A stretch of DNA of 64,000 bases from Nitrospirillum pindoramense (GTDB taxonomy: Bacteria > Pseudomonadota > Alphaproteobacteria > Azospirillales > Azospirillaceae), in assembly GCF_007827955.1 (NCBI RefSeq), contig NZ_VITR01000003.1, positions 417,881 through 481,880 of the forward strand, given 5' to 3'. The first letter of the stretch is position 1; the number at the start of each line of letters is the position of its first letter. Positions 53,645 to 62,565 of this stretch are shown here, piece after piece. The position numbers and the translations under genes are program-made. The notes beneath the pieces were generated by a model. That model ran no database searches. It saw nothing but the letters and a program-made list of their open reading frames with translations, and had not been told where the DNA came from.

Positions 53645-53666
53645 GGCGGCTACCCGGCCCCTTCCC

Positions 53667-54560
53667 TCAGCTCAACACACCTGCATGGACCAGGGCCGCG
53701 CGCACCAGCTCCTGAGTCGTCGGCGTGGTTTCCACCAGTGGCAGGCGCAGTTCCGGACGGCACAGGCCCAGCAGGCTGGCGGCATACTTCACCGGCGCCG
53801 GGCTGGTCTCCACGAACATGGCGTGGTGCAGCGGCATCAGCAGGTCGCGGATGCGGGCCATTTCCGTCAGATCGCCCCGCACCCAGGCGTTCTGCATCTC
53901 CGCGCACAGGCGCGGCGCCACGTTGGCCGTGACCGAGATGCAGCCGACGCCCCCCTGGGCCAGGAAGGCCGTGGCCGTGGCGTCCTCACCCGACAGCTGG
54001 ATGAAGTCGGCGCCCAACTCGACCCGTGTGCGCAACGGCCGCACCAAATCAGCGGTGGCGTCCTTCACGCCAACGATGTTAGGCAACGCCGCGAGGCGGG
54101 CCATGGTGGCGATCGACATGTCGATCACGCTGCGGCCGGGAATGTTATAAATGATGATGGGCAGGTCGGCCGCATCATGGATGGCTTTGAAATGCTGGTA
54201 GAGACCTTCTTGCGTCGGCTTGTTGTAGTAGGGCGTCACCACCAGGGCGGCGTCGGCGCCAACGGCCTTGGCGTGCTTGGTCAGGCTGATGGCCTCGGCC
54301 GTGGAGTTGCTGCCGGTGCCGGCGACCACGGGGACGCGGCGGTCCGCGACCTCAACGCACAACTCGACCAGGCGGCGATGCTCCTCATGGCTCAGCGTCG
54401 GCGACTCGCCGGTGGTGCCGCAGGGGACCAGGCCGTGCGTGCCCTCTTTGACCTGCCAGTCCACCAGGGCCTGGAAGGCGCGCTCGTCCACTTTGCCGTC
54501 GGCGAACGGCGTGATCAGGGCGACGAGGGAACCGGCGAGGGCGGGCATGGCGGTGGTCAT
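53667..54560 (-). CDS. dapA: 4-hydroxy-tetrahydrodipicolinate synthase
   Basis: First committed step of lysine and diaminopimelate synthesis, condensing aspartate semialdehyde with pyruvate. The 297-residue TIM barrel shows [47 protein letters not shown] with the catalytic Tyr, and the Schiff-base Lys in [11 protein letters not shown] use the ATG at 54560; an in-frame ATG at 54581 is possible. It precedes smpB on the minus strand and is divergent from the lytic transglycosylase gene, a common alphaproteobacterial layout. Confidence 0.97.
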   Translation of the reverse strand: MTTAMPALAGSLVALITPFADGKVDERAFQALVDWQVKEGTHGLVPCGTTGESPTLSHEEHRRLVELCVEVADRRVPVVAGTGSNSTAEAISLTKHAKAVGADAALVVTPYYNKPTQEGLYQHFKAIHDAADLPIIIYNIPGRSVIDMSIATMARLAALPNIVGVKDATADLVRPLRTRVELGADFIQLSGEDATATAFLAQGGVGCISVTANVAPRLCAEMQNAWVRGDLTEMARIRDLLMPLHHAMFVETSPAPVKYAASLLGLCRPELRLPLVETTPTTQELVRAALVHAGVLS

Positions 54561-54698
54561 CTCTGCAATCTCCGTGGGCATTCGACCCGAAAGGCGCGAA
54601 CCTTAGCGGCCCGGCACCTGGGTGACAAGCGACGAGAGCGGGCCCCCTGGGCCCCGTTCCAGCGGGGGCTGGCGGCCTTGATCCTGCCGATTTCCCTG

Positions 54699-56645
54699 AT
54701 GACCGCCTCGGTGATGGCGTCCCTGGCGGCCCCGTCGGTGGCGTGGGCGCAATCCTCCGGCGATATCAGCACCTATCGCGCCGCCTTCAAGGCCGCAGAC
54801 AAGGGCAAATGGGCGGATGCCCACAAGCTGGCCGAGCGCGGGCATGACCCGCTGGCAGACAAGGTCCTGACCTGGATGGACCTGGGGCGCAGCGACACCA
54901 GCGCCAGCTTTCAGGAACTTGCCGAATTCATCGACAAGAATCCGGATTGGCCCGGGCTCGCGGCCCTGCGGCGCAACGCCGAAATCCGCATGCCCGATTT
55001 CGGCGACACCCCGACGCGCGACTGGTTCGACAAGCACCCGCCCCTGACCACCGCCGGCTTCAACCGCTATGCCGACGCCCTGCTGAACCTGGGCGACAGC
55101 GAGAAAGCCATCGCGCTGATCCGCGAGCGCTATGTCAAAGGCAACTTCGGCGTGGTGGACGAGCGGACGTTCCGCACCAAGTACGTGGCGATCCTGCGCC
55201 CCGCCGACCATTGGGCCCGCCTGGACCGGCTGCTGTGGGAGAATGACGAGGACGGCGCCCGCCGCATGCTGCCCATCGTCGATCCCGGCCACCAGACCGT
55301 GGCACTGGCCCGGCTGGCCATGGCCGACCTGGACCCGAATGTGGAGCGGCTGCTGCAGCAGGTGCCAGCCCCGCTGATGAGCGAGCCCGGCATCACCTAT
55401 GAACGGCTGCGCTGGCGCCGGCGCAAGGACATGGACGCCGGCGCGCTGGAGATCGTGGAAAACCTGCCCAAGGATGTGGGGAAGGACCTGGGCCATCCCG
55501 AGGCGTGGTGGATGGAGCGCCATATCCTGGCCCGCCGCCTGATGGACCAGGGCCAGATGCAGCGCGCCTACCGCCTGGCCGCCAACCATGGCGTGACCGA
55601 CGGCCTGGGCTTCATCCAGGCGGAGTTCCTGGCCGGCTGGCTATCCCTACAGTTCCTGAACAAGCCGGAGCAGGCGCTGGACCATTTCACCCGCCTGTAT
55701 GAGGGGGTGTCCTCACCCATCGGGCAATCCCGCGGCGCCTATTGGGCGGGACGGGCCTGCGAGAAGCTGGGCAATCCCGAGCGCGCCCGCCAGTGGTACG
55801 AACTGGGGGCGCGGTGGGGAAGCACCTTCTACGGCATGATGGCGCAGGAGAAGCTGGGCCAGGCCGAGGCCATTCCCATCGCCCCCACGCCCTCGGCCGA
55901 CGCCCGGTCGCGGTTCGAGAAGAAGGAGCTGGTCCGCGCCGCGCGCCTGCTGGACAAGGTCCTGAGCGAGGATGACGACCGCGTGGACCTGTTCCTGCGC
56001 AAGCTGTCGCAGGACGCCCAGTCACCGGACGATTTCGTGCTGGTGGCCAAGGCCGCGCTGGAAATGCATCGCCGCGACCTGGGCGTGGGCATCAGCCGCC
56101 AGTCGCTGAGCAAGGGCATCGTCCTGGCCGACGCCGGCTATCCCATCATCTCCAGCCACCTGCCGGCGCAACCGGAACCGGCGCTGATCCACGCCCTGAT
56201 CCGGCAGGAAAGCAGCTTCAAGGTGGACGCGGCCAGTGGTGCCGGCGCCCTGGGCCTGATGCAGTTGATGCCGCCCACGGCCCAGCAATTGGCCAAGCGC
56301 GAAGGCATGAAGTACGCGGTGACCAAGCTGACCCACGACGCGGACTTCAACATGCGCCTGGGCAGCGTCTATGTTCAGGATCTGCTGGACCGCTTCGGCG
56401 GCTCCTACATCCTCGCTATCGCCGCCTACAACGCGGGGCCCGGCCGTGTCGCCAACTGGCTCCGCGATTATGGCGACCCCCGTATCGAGGCGGTGGACCC
56501 GGTGGACTGGGTGGAGACCATCCCCATCTATGAAACACGCACCTACGTTCAGCGGGTGCTGGAAAACCTGCACGTCTACCGCATCCGAATGGGAAGTCAC
56601 CAACTGCCCATGACCACCGATTTGAGGCGTGGAACGGCCGGATGA
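54699..56645 (+). CDS. slt: Soluble lytic transglycosylase (Slt-type)
   Basis: Periplasmic enzyme that cleaves peptidoglycan with formation of 1,6-anhydromuropeptides. From the ATG at 54699 it has 648 residues: a signal-type N-terminus ending PSVAWA, a long helical superhelix (about 25-450), and a C-terminal lysozyme-like domain with ALIRQESSFKVDAASGAGAL (catalytic Glu near residue 504), GLMQLMPPTA and AAYNAGPGRVANWL. The ATG gives a signal peptide without positive charge; an in-frame CTG at 54618 would add basic residues (GDKRRERAPW), so the true start may be upstream. It is divergent from dapA. Confidence 0.92.
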   Translation: MTASVMASLAAPSVAWAQSSGDISTYRAAFKAADKGKWADAHKLAERGHDPLADKVLTWMDLGRSDTSASFQELAEFIDKNPDWPGLAALRRNAEIRMPDFGDTPTRDWFDKHPPLTTAGFNRYADALLNLGDSEKAIALIRERYVKGNFGVVDERTFRTKYVAILRPADHWARLDRLLWENDEDGARRMLPIVDPGHQTVALARLAMADLDPNVERLLQQVPAPLMSEPGITYERLRWRRRKDMDAGALEIVENLPKDVGKDLGHPEAWWMERHILARRLMDQGQMQRAYRLAANHGVTDGLGFIQAEFLAGWLSLQFLNKPEQALDHFTRLYEGVSSPIGQSRGAYWAGRACEKLGNPERARQWYELGARWGSTFYGMMAQEKLGQAEAIPIAPTPSADARSRFEKKELVRAARLLDKVLSEDDDRVDLFLRKLSQDAQSPDDFVLVAKAALEMHRRDLGVGISRQSLSKGIVLADAGYPIISSHLPAQPEPALIHALIRQESSFKVDAASGAGALGLMQLMPPTAQQLAKREGMKYAVTKLTHDADFNMRLGSVYVQDLLDRFGGSYILAIAAYNAGPGRVANWLRDYGDPRIEAVDPVDWVETIPIYETRTYVQRVLENLHVYRIRMGSHQLPMTTDLRRGTAG

Positions 56646-56714
56646 TGGTTTATTGGCAACACTATTTTGGTTAATGCGCGCAAAAGGTTAGGGAACATCC
56701 GCTCAAACCTACTG

Positions 56715-56729
56715 TTAACTTGCGATTAA
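56715..56729. promoter_or_regulatory. CtrA-type box upstream of the 89-residue protein gene
   Basis: TTAACTTGCGATTAA is a perfect TTAA-N7-TTAA, the full binding site of the cell-cycle response regulator CtrA of alphaproteobacteria, 54 bases upstream of the start codon. Confidence 0.65.
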
Positions 56730-56743
56730 TGACATGAGCCATA

Positions 56744-56775
56744 TCCTACAGGGGTAAACAGCCTCCTCTGTAGGA
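56744..56775. repeat. Inverted repeat in the leader of the 89-residue protein gene
   Basis: TCCTACAG (56744-56751) pairs with CTGTAGGA (56768-56775), with a 16-base spacer, ending seven bases before the ATG. The left part, CCTACAGGGGTA, recurs inverted in front of the XRE gene at 57344-57355. Confidence 0.55.
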
Positions 56776-56782
56776 ATGCGCT

Positions 56783-57052
56783 ATGGCCTCTGTTCCCCTG
56801 GCACCGTCGCCGCTTCCAGCGCCGCTTGAGCGGGCCGCCGCCGTGCATCACCGTCTGGTCGAAGCCTTCATTCGGCTGACGCAGGACGAATTGGCGCGCC
56901 AGCCGGACGAATACGCGCGCGACAGCCTGAATGAACTTTTGGATGTGTTGAAAGGCCAACGGGTGGCATACACCCCAGGATCGCAAAGATTGGCCAAGGA
57001 TCCGGCCAATGAATCACGGCCTCGGGACACGATTGCGGCAAACCAGCCGTAA
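56783..57052 (+). CDS. Small hypothetical protein
   Basis: An 89-residue protein starting at the ATG at 56783 with TAGGA seven bases upstream. It has a helical middle (HHRLVEAFIRLTQDELARQ, then DSLNELLDVLKGQ), charged and mostly hydrophilic, with Pro-rich ends. There is no signal peptide. I do not recognise a family. The upstream CtrA box and inverted repeat suggest a regulated, cell-cycle-linked or motility-linked gene, but that is inference from position. Confidence 0.7.
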   Translation: MASVPLAPSPLPAPLERAAAVHHRLVEAFIRLTQDELARQPDEYARDSLNELLDVLKGQRVAYTPGSQRLAKDPANESRPRDTIAANQP

Positions 57053-57413
57053 CCAACGCCCGCCATGATCCGCGTCGACCTGCGATGTCGCCTGGGATGT
57101 ACGGCGCGAGTCGGAAGCCGCATCGCCAAAACCCGTGCAAATCCCCAACTGAAATCTATCGTTCGTCTACCCGCCAGCCCCTTTTGCGATTGTTGAGCCT
57201 ACCTAAAAGGTGAATACTATTGTATTCTTTCAGCTAAACAGTTCTAAAGAGGGAAGCGGCTGAGGAAGGCCGAGTTCACGAGGACGATGCCGGTTGTCAG
57301 CGTCTGAACATCTTCATACTCTCGCCCCGAAATTCCCGCTTCCTACCCCTGTAGGTTATACGGCGTTCCATCCATGATCCTCGGTGGCGCCTCATCGATT
57401 TGGAGTAATGCTC
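57053..57413. other. Spacer before the XRE gene
   Basis: About 360 bases with no coding frame I would support. It has an AT-rich stretch at 57195-57250 likely to hold a promoter, and CCTACCCCTGTAGG at 57342-57355 as the shared 12-bp motif in reverse. Confidence 0.5.
57342..57355. promoter_or_regulatory. CCTACAGGGGTA motif, second copy (inverted)
   Basis: CCTACCCCTGTAGG has arms CCTAC and GTAGG. Its complement contains the same CCTACAGGGGTA found before the 89-residue gene. It is 59 bases upstream of the XRE regulator start. Confidence 0.45.
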
Positions 57414-57992
57414 ATGCCCCGTAGGACTAAGAACACGGTTGTCGCCGAACTCGAAGGCAAGATTGAGGGCCACGTTGCCAGCCGCATTCGCCTGCGGCGC
57501 GGTCTTCTGGGCATGAGCCAGTCTGATCTTGCGCGGGCCCTGGGCATCACCTTCCAGCAGGTGCAGAAGTACGAGCGTGGCTCCAACCGCGTCTCCGTCG
57601 GCAAGCTGTATCGCCTGGCCGAGATCCTCGACGTGCCGCTGACCTTCTTCTTCGACGATCTGGAGGGCGGCGCCGATCGCCCTGCCCCCACCACCTTCAG
57701 CGCACCGGACGAAGGCTCGCCCCTGCTGTCGCGCCGCGACCTCGATCTGCTGCGCGCCTGGCGCAACGCCCCGGCGGACATCGCCGACTGCGTCGCCGGC
57801 CTGTTGCGCGCCGTGTCACAGGAAGAGGATGGGGCCGCCTCCGCCGCCCCGTCCGCCAGCGGCACCGATGACGAGGCCGGGGATGAACCCAAGCCCACCC
57901 GCCGCCGCCGGGGTGCCGTGTGGGACCCGGCCGACATGTACAAGGCCGCCAAGGCCCCCAAGCGCGGCAAGTCGGCCCCCACGCCGCCGTAA
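57414..57992 (+). CDS. XRE-type transcriptional regulator
   Basis: A 192-residue regulator. The helix-turn-helix spans about residues 20-80: RIRLRRGLLGMSQSDLARAL and ITFQQVQKYERGSNRVS, then LYRLAEILDVPLTFFFDDL. A middle region (SRRDLDLLRAWRNAPADI) and a Pro/Lys/Arg-rich tail follow. This form is common in alphaproteobacteria. The ATG at 57414 has GGAG eight bases upstream; an ATG at 57408 is also in frame. Targets are not known, but the shared 12-bp motif upstream of it and of the small gene is a candidate operator. Confidence 0.9.
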   Translation: MPRRTKNTVVAELEGKIEGHVASRIRLRRGLLGMSQSDLARALGITFQQVQKYERGSNRVSVGKLYRLAEILDVPLTFFFDDLEGGADRPAPTTFSAPDEGSPLLSRRDLDLLRAWRNAPADIADCVAGLLRAVSQEEDGAASAAPSASGTDDEAGDEPKPTRRRRGAVWDPADMYKAAKAPKRGKSAPTPP

Positions 57993-58025
57993 GCGGTGGA
58001 CCGCGCCGTCAGCCGATAGCGCATG

Positions 58026-58069
58026 AGCAAAAGGGCGCGGTGGGTTCCCTCCCACCGCGCCCTTTTGCT
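58026..58069. terminator. Bidirectional terminator after the XRE gene
   Basis: Perfect 19-bp arms: AGCAAAAGGGCGCGGTGGG (58026-58044) and its complement (58051-58069) with loop TTCCCT. The outer A/T pairs give a T-run on either strand, between convergent genes. Confidence 0.9.
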
Positions 58070-58114
58070 GTGAGGCGCCCACGAAGGGCGCTGGTTGAGA
58101 GTGGCCTCGACGGC

Positions 58115-58435
58115 TCAGCCCTTCTTCACGAACTCCGCGCGCAGAACCAGGCCCTTGATCGTGTCGTGGCGGCAGTCGATTTCCTGGGAGTCGCCGGTCA
58201 GCCGGATGGAGCGGATGACGGTTCCCCGCTTCAGCACCTGGTTGGCGCCCTTCACCTTAAGGTCCTTGATCAGGGTGACGCTGTCACCGTCGGCCAGCAG
58301 GTTCCCCACGGAATCCCGCACCTCGACCGCGCCGGCGGCGGCGCCAGCGGCCGCGTTGGCGGCAGCCTGGCTGGCTGGAATCCACTCGCCCGTGGCCTCG
58401 TCATAAACAAATTCTTCGTCGGCCGAACTGTTCAT
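58115..58435 (-). CDS. PhnA-like protein without the zinc ribbon
   Basis: A 106-residue protein from the ATG at 58435 (GAGGT five bases upstream). The C-terminal half (VRDSVGNLLADGDSVTLIKD, VKGANQVLKRGTVIRSI, then GDSQEIDCRHDTIKGLVLR) is the PhnA/YjdM domain. E. coli PhnA starts with a four-cysteine zinc ribbon; here that part is replaced by EEFVYDEATGEWIPA with no cysteine, then an Ala-rich linker. Despite the name, the family has no proven role in phosphonate use. It is monocistronic, convergent with the XRE gene. Confidence 0.88.
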   Translation of the reverse strand: MNSSADEEFVYDEATGEWIPASQAAANAAAGAAAGAVEVRDSVGNLLADGDSVTLIKDLKVKGANQVLKRGTVIRSIRLTGDSQEIDCRHDTIKGLVLRAEFVKKG

Positions 58436-58668
58436 CAAAAACCTCAATCTCTGCGTATAAGACGCCGTCACCCCAGGTCACCGGACAAGGGGTGGGCGCG
58501 ATGGCGTTGATATGACTGTCGCTGCGGCGCCAATAGGCTTCGCCGGTGGGATCAGGGTGGCGGGTGGAAAATAACGGACCGACGCCCGGCCGTCACTCAT
58601 CAAAGCCCCCCGGCGCCATGACGGCCGCCATGCCTGATATCCGGGACTGAATGAATTGGTCCCGAGTA

Positions 58669-59820
58669 TCAAGCGAGCGCCACGCACCCCAAACGATGTT
58701 CCGTGGCGTCGGTGGTGTTTCCGGCGCCCAGCGTCTCCGTGCCCAGGAAGCGCGCATGCGCGGCCTTGGGCAGCATCGCCAAGCTCAGCACATAGCCGAT
58801 CACGGCGCTGCCGCCATAGCCCACGATGGGCGTCGGATAGTTCCCCAGCGCCGCCGCGACCAGAGCGACGAGCCAAAGGGCCGCGAACACAGCATGGATA
58901 TCCTGGTTGTCCTGGTCGTGCGCCCCTCCCACCATCGCCGGCACGAGAAGCAGGGCGGCACCGGCCAGCACCAGCATCCCCGCGATGGGATGCAGGCTGA
59001 AGGCGGATTGGAACACCCTTTCAACGTAGGGAGTGGCGGCCAGTCGGTCCGGCTGGATCAGCGTGGTGGCAAAGCCGGCGATGGCACCGGCGAGCGCCCG
59101 CGAGACATGGCCATCATCAGGGCGCCTCATCGCCAGGATCGCAAGGCCGACGGCCAACATCCCCGCCATGGCCCGGTCGGGCTGCAGGGCCAGGGCCGCC
59201 GCCGTGAGGATCATCCCCCAGGTCGAGCGCCGGTTGGGTGATCGGGCGAAGTCGAGAATCATCAACGGAAGAAGGACGAGGCTGGGCTGGATGAACAGGC
59301 CGGCCAGGTTCACCCAACGCGCGGCATCGTCGACCCGCGCCCCGCCTACCGCCGTCGCCAGCAGCAGGACCGACAGCAGCAGTGTCATCGTGCCCGGCCG
59401 CAGGCGAACCGTCGCCCCGGCCTGCCGGATCGCGGCCAGCCCGCAGAGGCCCAGGACCAGCGCGCCGGCATTGACACCCAGGTACCGTCCCGGCGCCCCC
59501 GCCATCGCCAGATACCCCAGGCCCAGCCCGACAGCCCCGATGGCGCAGGCGATGCCGACGGCGCGAGGATGGAACGTCATGCCGGCGGATGGGGAGGCCC
59601 TGCCGGAGGACCGCACCATTCGGCGCATGTGGTGGGCTAGAATGAGGGGCAGAAGACCGCACAGGCCACCGGCCGCGAAGCGCAGGGCGGCGGCGGCGCT
59701 TTCGATCCCGGCGGTTTCAAGCCGGATGGCCGATCCCCAGTCTTTCAGGTGGGCAGGCAAGGCCCTTTTCAGGATGTCGCACACCAGGATCGCCAGGCCG
59801 CGCCACAGACCACCTATCAT
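58669..59820 (-). CDS. Multi-pass membrane protein paired with a PadR regulator
   Basis: A 383-residue integral membrane protein with about nine hydrophobic helices. A soluble N-terminus of about 45 residues (PAHLKDWGSAIRLETAGIES) precedes them, with similarity in style to the prefix regions of PadR-linked permeases. ALQPDRAMAGM recalls the FtsW/RodA membrane fold, but overall identity is unclear and I do not name it. Its ATG overlaps the PadR stop (ATGA), so translation is coupled and control by that regulator is likely. The C-terminus is short and hydrophilic. Transport, or antimicrobial-stress response as for other PadR-linked membrane proteins, is only a guess. Confidence 0.75.
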   Translation of the reverse strand: MIGGLWRGLAILVCDILKRALPAHLKDWGSAIRLETAGIESAAAALRFAAGGLCGLLPLILAHHMRRMVRSSGRASPSAGMTFHPRAVGIACAIGAVGLGLGYLAMAGAPGRYLGVNAGALVLGLCGLAAIRQAGATVRLRPGTMTLLLSVLLLATAVGGARVDDAARWVNLAGLFIQPSLVLLPLMILDFARSPNRRSTWGMILTAAALALQPDRAMAGMLAVGLAILAMRRPDDGHVSRALAGAIAGFATTLIQPDRLAATPYVERVFQSAFSLHPIAGMLVLAGAALLLVPAMVGGAHDQDNQDIHAVFAALWLVALVAAALGNYPTPIVGYGGSAVIGYVLSLAMLPKAAHARFLGTETLGAGNTTDATEHRLGCVALA

Positions 59821-60122
59821 ATCGTCACCTCACGGGGGTTTCCCGCCACTTCCGGCGCGGGTGGGTTGGCCTGGGCGAACCGTATGCCGGCGGCGGTCAG
59901 GCGATAGGCATGGCGTGGCGGTCGTCCCGCCTCCACCGGCGGTCGCCACTCCGCCTCCAAATACCCCTGCCCCTCCAGCCGGATGAGCAACGGGTAGAGG
60001 GTCCCGGATTTGACGCCGGCCAACTGAGCCAACTCGTAGCCATGGCGCCACGCGCCAGGCACCTCGAGCAGGGCGGCGAGGATCATCCTCGCCTGATTGG
60101 ATGGGGTGCGCGTGCGGGCCAT
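59817..60122 (-). CDS. PadR family transcriptional regulator
   Basis: A 101-residue compact PadR protein, starting at the ATG at 60122. The winged helix is clear: MILAALLEVPGAWRHGYELA, GVKSGTLYPLLIRLEGQGYL and GRPPRHAYRLTAAG. There is no C-terminal dimerisation extension, typical of the short PadR class. The 30-bp palindrome just upstream of its start codon is the likely operator. It forms a two-gene operon with the membrane protein gene. Confidence 0.9.
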   Translation of the reverse strand: MARTRTPSNQARMILAALLEVPGAWRHGYELAQLAGVKSGTLYPLLIRLEGQGYLEAEWRPPVEAGRPPRHAYRLTAAGIRFAQANPPAPEVAGNPREVTI

Positions 60123-60124
60123 GC

Positions 60125-60154
60125 ACAATAAATCTACCTATATAGATTTATTGT
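60125..60154. promoter_or_regulatory. PadR operator palindrome
   Basis: ACAATAAATCTA (60125-60136) and TAGATTTATTGT (60143-60154) are perfect 12-bp arms around CCTATA, adjacent to the padR ATG. It is the most AT-rich and symmetric element in this part of the window. Confidence 0.75.
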
Positions 60155-60287
60155 CAATAACGGGAAGCGTATGACTTTTCAGGGTGGCGCCGTGGCAAGA
60201 TGGTCGTGGAGCCGGCCTTCACCCGTGAAAGCCCCAACAGTGCCACAATGGCCACCCGAAATATCACGGCGAGCAGGAGCCCATCCG

Positions 60288-60653
60288 ATGAACGATCTTC
60301 CCCGGAACCTGAGTGGCACCTGTGTATTGATCTGCGCCGACACCGGCCCGCTGCTGACCAGCGATCAAGACGCTGTGCCCTTGATTGGCCTGGCATGGGA
60401 GCATGCGGCCCGGGTGGTGGCCATCCCGCTTAGCCGGCTCGCCCCTGGCTTCCTGAGCCTGGCCACGGGCCAGGCGGGGGCCATCATCCAGAAGTTCGCC
60501 AATTATCAGCTACGCCCCGTCATCATCGGCGATGTCAGTGCCTGGATGGCCGGTAGCAGTGCCTTGCGCGATTTCATCCACGAGGCCAACCAGGGGCAGG
60601 TCGTGTGGTTCTTGAACGATCTGCCGGCCCTGGAACGGCGTTTGGCGGCATGA
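60288..60653 (+). CDS. DUF4180 family protein
   Basis: A 121-residue cytosolic protein. The pattern of DUF4180 is visible: DAVPLIGLAWEHAARVVAIP, FLSLATGQAGAIIQKFANYQ, RPVIIGDVSAWM and LRDFIHEANQGQVVWFLND. The function of the family is unknown. I chose the ATG at 60288, which has AGGAG eight bases upstream; the frame is open to 60171. It is divergent from padR, with the operator between them, and a tRNA gene lies downstream on the other strand. Confidence 0.88.
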   Translation: MNDLPRNLSGTCVLICADTGPLLTSDQDAVPLIGLAWEHAARVVAIPLSRLAPGFLSLATGQAGAIIQKFANYQLRPVIIGDVSAWMAGSSALRDFIHEANQGQVVWFLNDLPALERRLAA

Positions 60654-60730
60654 CCACTCCGTCTCGCCGCTCCACGGGGCGCCTGGCGGGAGAAAGCTGA
60701 ACCGATGTGGATGCGGTCGCAGCCAGAAAC

Positions 60731-60759
60731 GACAAAGCCGCCCCGGAGGGCGGCTTGTC
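60731..60759 (-). terminator. Intrinsic terminator of tRNA-Ser
   Basis: AAGCCGCCC (60735-60743) and GGGCGGCTT (60748-60756) form a strong stem, downstream of the tRNA on the minus strand, followed there by TTGTC. Confidence 0.7.
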
Positions 60760-60795
60760 CGTTCACTTGCCTCACGATGTGGCCTGGGCAAGTGA

Positions 60796-60887
60796 TGGCG
60801 GAGGGGATGGGATTCGAACCCACGGTACCAGTTTCCCGGTACGACGGTTTAGCAAACCGTTGCCTTCAGCCACTCGGCCACCCCTCC
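60796..60887 (-). tRNA. tRNA-Ser (anticodon GCU)
   Basis: A type II tRNA with acceptor GGAGGGG pairing with CCCCTCC, encoded CCA end, anticodon loop TTTGCTAAA with anticodon GCT, a long variable arm with stem TACCGG/CCGGTA-type pairing, and T-arm GGGTTCGAATCCC. It decodes AGC and AGU serine codons. It is 92 bases long including CCA. Confidence 0.95.
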
Positions 60888-60977
60888 GTCCACCGACTGT
60901 CGTCGGCGGTTCGCGTATGTACTCGGGCGGCGGCCCCCTTGTCAACGATAACGGTGAGGAAAAATCGCGGGAAAATG

Positions 60978-61003
60978 AAAAGGGGGACCCGAAGGCCCCC
61001 CTG
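60978..61003 (-). terminator. Terminator of gatB
   Basis: On the minus strand a GGGGG...CCCCC hairpin with TTCG in the loop region is followed by TTTTCATTTT, about 95 bases after the gatB stop codon. Confidence 0.65.
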
Positions 61004-61098
61004 CCCATGCCCCGTCGGCCAACATGCCGGGCGGAGCGTCACTTTTCCCTGTCGAACCAAGGCGCAAGGCCCCGGTCCTAACCTCAGAGCTTCGGGCC

Positions 61099-62565
61099 TC
61101 AGCCCTTCAGCTTGGCGGTCAGGATCTCATTCACCAGGGCCGGGTTCGCCTTGCCCTGGGTGGCCTTCATGACCTGGCCGACGAAGAAGCCGAACAGCTT
61201 GTCCTTGCCGCTGCGGAACTCCGCCACCTTGTCGGCGTTGGCCGCCATCACGGCCGCGATGGCCTGGTCGATGGCGCCGGTGTCCGTCACCTGGCGCAGC
61301 CCCTTCTCCTCCACGATCTGGGCGGCGGGCTTGCCCGTCTCCAGCATGTCGGCGAACACCTCCTTGGCGATGCGGCCGGAGATGGTGTTGTCCGCGATCA
61401 GGTCGATCAGCCCGCCCAGTGCGGCGGCGCTGATGGGCGAGCTGTCGATATCGGCGCCCGTCTTGTTCAGGGCGCCCAGCAGGTCGCCGATGACGAAGTT
61501 GGCGGCCATCTTGGGATCGCGGCCCCGGGCCACCTCTTCATAAAAGTCGGCGCGCGACCGCTCCGCCACCAGCACGCCGGCGTCATAGACCGGCAGCTTG
61601 TAGTCGGCCATGAAGCGGGCCTTCTTCTCATCCGGCAGTTCCGGCAGGGTGCGCTTGATGTCCTCGACCCAGGCGGCGTCCAGTTCCAGCGGCAGCAGGT
61701 CCGGATCGGGGAAGTAGCGGTAATCGTGCGCCTCTTCCTTGGAGCGCATGGACCGCGTTTCGCCCTTGTTGGGATCCCACAGGCGGGTTTCCTGCACCAC
61801 CACGCCGCCGTCCTCGATCACCTGCACCTGGCGGTGGGCCTCATACTCGATCGCCTGCTGCACATAGCGGATGGAGTTGACGTTCTTCGTCTCCGTCCGC
61901 GTGCCGTACTTCTCGCCCGGCTTGCGCACCGACACGTTGATGTCGCAGCGCATGGAGCCTTCCTCCATGTTGCCGTCGCAGGTGCCAAGATAGCGCAGGA
62001 TGGTGCGCAGCTTGCGCAGGTAGGCGGCGGCCTCCTCCGGCGTGCGCATGTCGGGCTCCGACACGATCTCCATCAGGGCCACACCCGACCGGTTCAGGTC
62101 GATGTAGGTCTTGGTCGGGTTCTGGTCGTGCAGGCTCTTGCCCGCGTCCATCTCCAGGTGCAGGCGGGTGATACCGACCTCGCGCGTGGAACCGTCCGCC
62201 AGGTCCAGCACGATGGTGCCGTGGCCGACGATGGGCTGCTGGAACTGGCTGATCTGATAGCCGGAGGGCAGATCGGCGTAGAAGTAGTTCTTGCGGTCGA
62301 ACACCGAGCGCAGGTTGATCTGCGCCTTCAGGCCCAGACCCGTGCGCACCGCCTGTTCCACGCAGACCTCGTTGATCACCGGCAGCATGCCGGGGAAGCC
62401 CGCGTCCACGAAGCTGACTTGGCTATTCGGCGCGGCGCCGAAGGCGGTCGCCGCCCCGCTGAACAACTTGGCATTGGAGACGACCTGGGCATGAACCTCC
62501 AGCCCGATCACCACTTCCCATTCGCCCGTCTCGCCTGCAATCCGATAAGCCATCGTCTTCGCCAT
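61099..62565 (-). CDS. gatB: Aspartyl/glutamyl-tRNA(Asn/Gln) amidotransferase subunit B
   Basis: Kinase/transamidase-coupling subunit of GatCAB, which turns Glu-tRNA(Gln) or Asp-tRNA(Asn) into the amide form. The 488-residue protein shows [47 protein letters not shown] and [13 protein letters not shown], then the C-terminal YqeY-like domain. I use the ATG at 62565 (GGA four bases before it); an ATG at 62553 is also in frame. gatC and gatA are not adjacent: the next gene upstream is a divergent chemoreceptor, so the gat genes are split here. Confidence 0.96.
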   Translation of the reverse strand: MAKTMAYRIAGETGEWEVVIGLEVHAQVVSNAKLFSGAATAFGAAPNSQVSFVDAGFPGMLPVINEVCVEQAVRTGLGLKAQINLRSVFDRKNYFYADLPSGYQISQFQQPIVGHGTIVLDLADGSTREVGITRLHLEMDAGKSLHDQNPTKTYIDLNRSGVALMEIVSEPDMRTPEEAAAYLRKLRTILRYLGTCDGNMEEGSMRCDINVSVRKPGEKYGTRTETKNVNSIRYVQQAIEYEAHRQVQVIEDGGVVVQETRLWDPNKGETRSMRSKEEAHDYRYFPDPDLLPLELDAAWVEDIKRTLPELPDEKKARFMADYKLPVYDAGVLVAERSRADFYEEVARGRDPKMAANFVIGDLLGALNKTGADIDSSPISAAALGGLIDLIADNTISGRIAKEVFADMLETGKPAAQIVEEKGLRQVTDTGAIDQAIAAVMAANADKVAEFRSGKDKLFGFFVGQVMKATQGKANPALVNEILTAKLKG

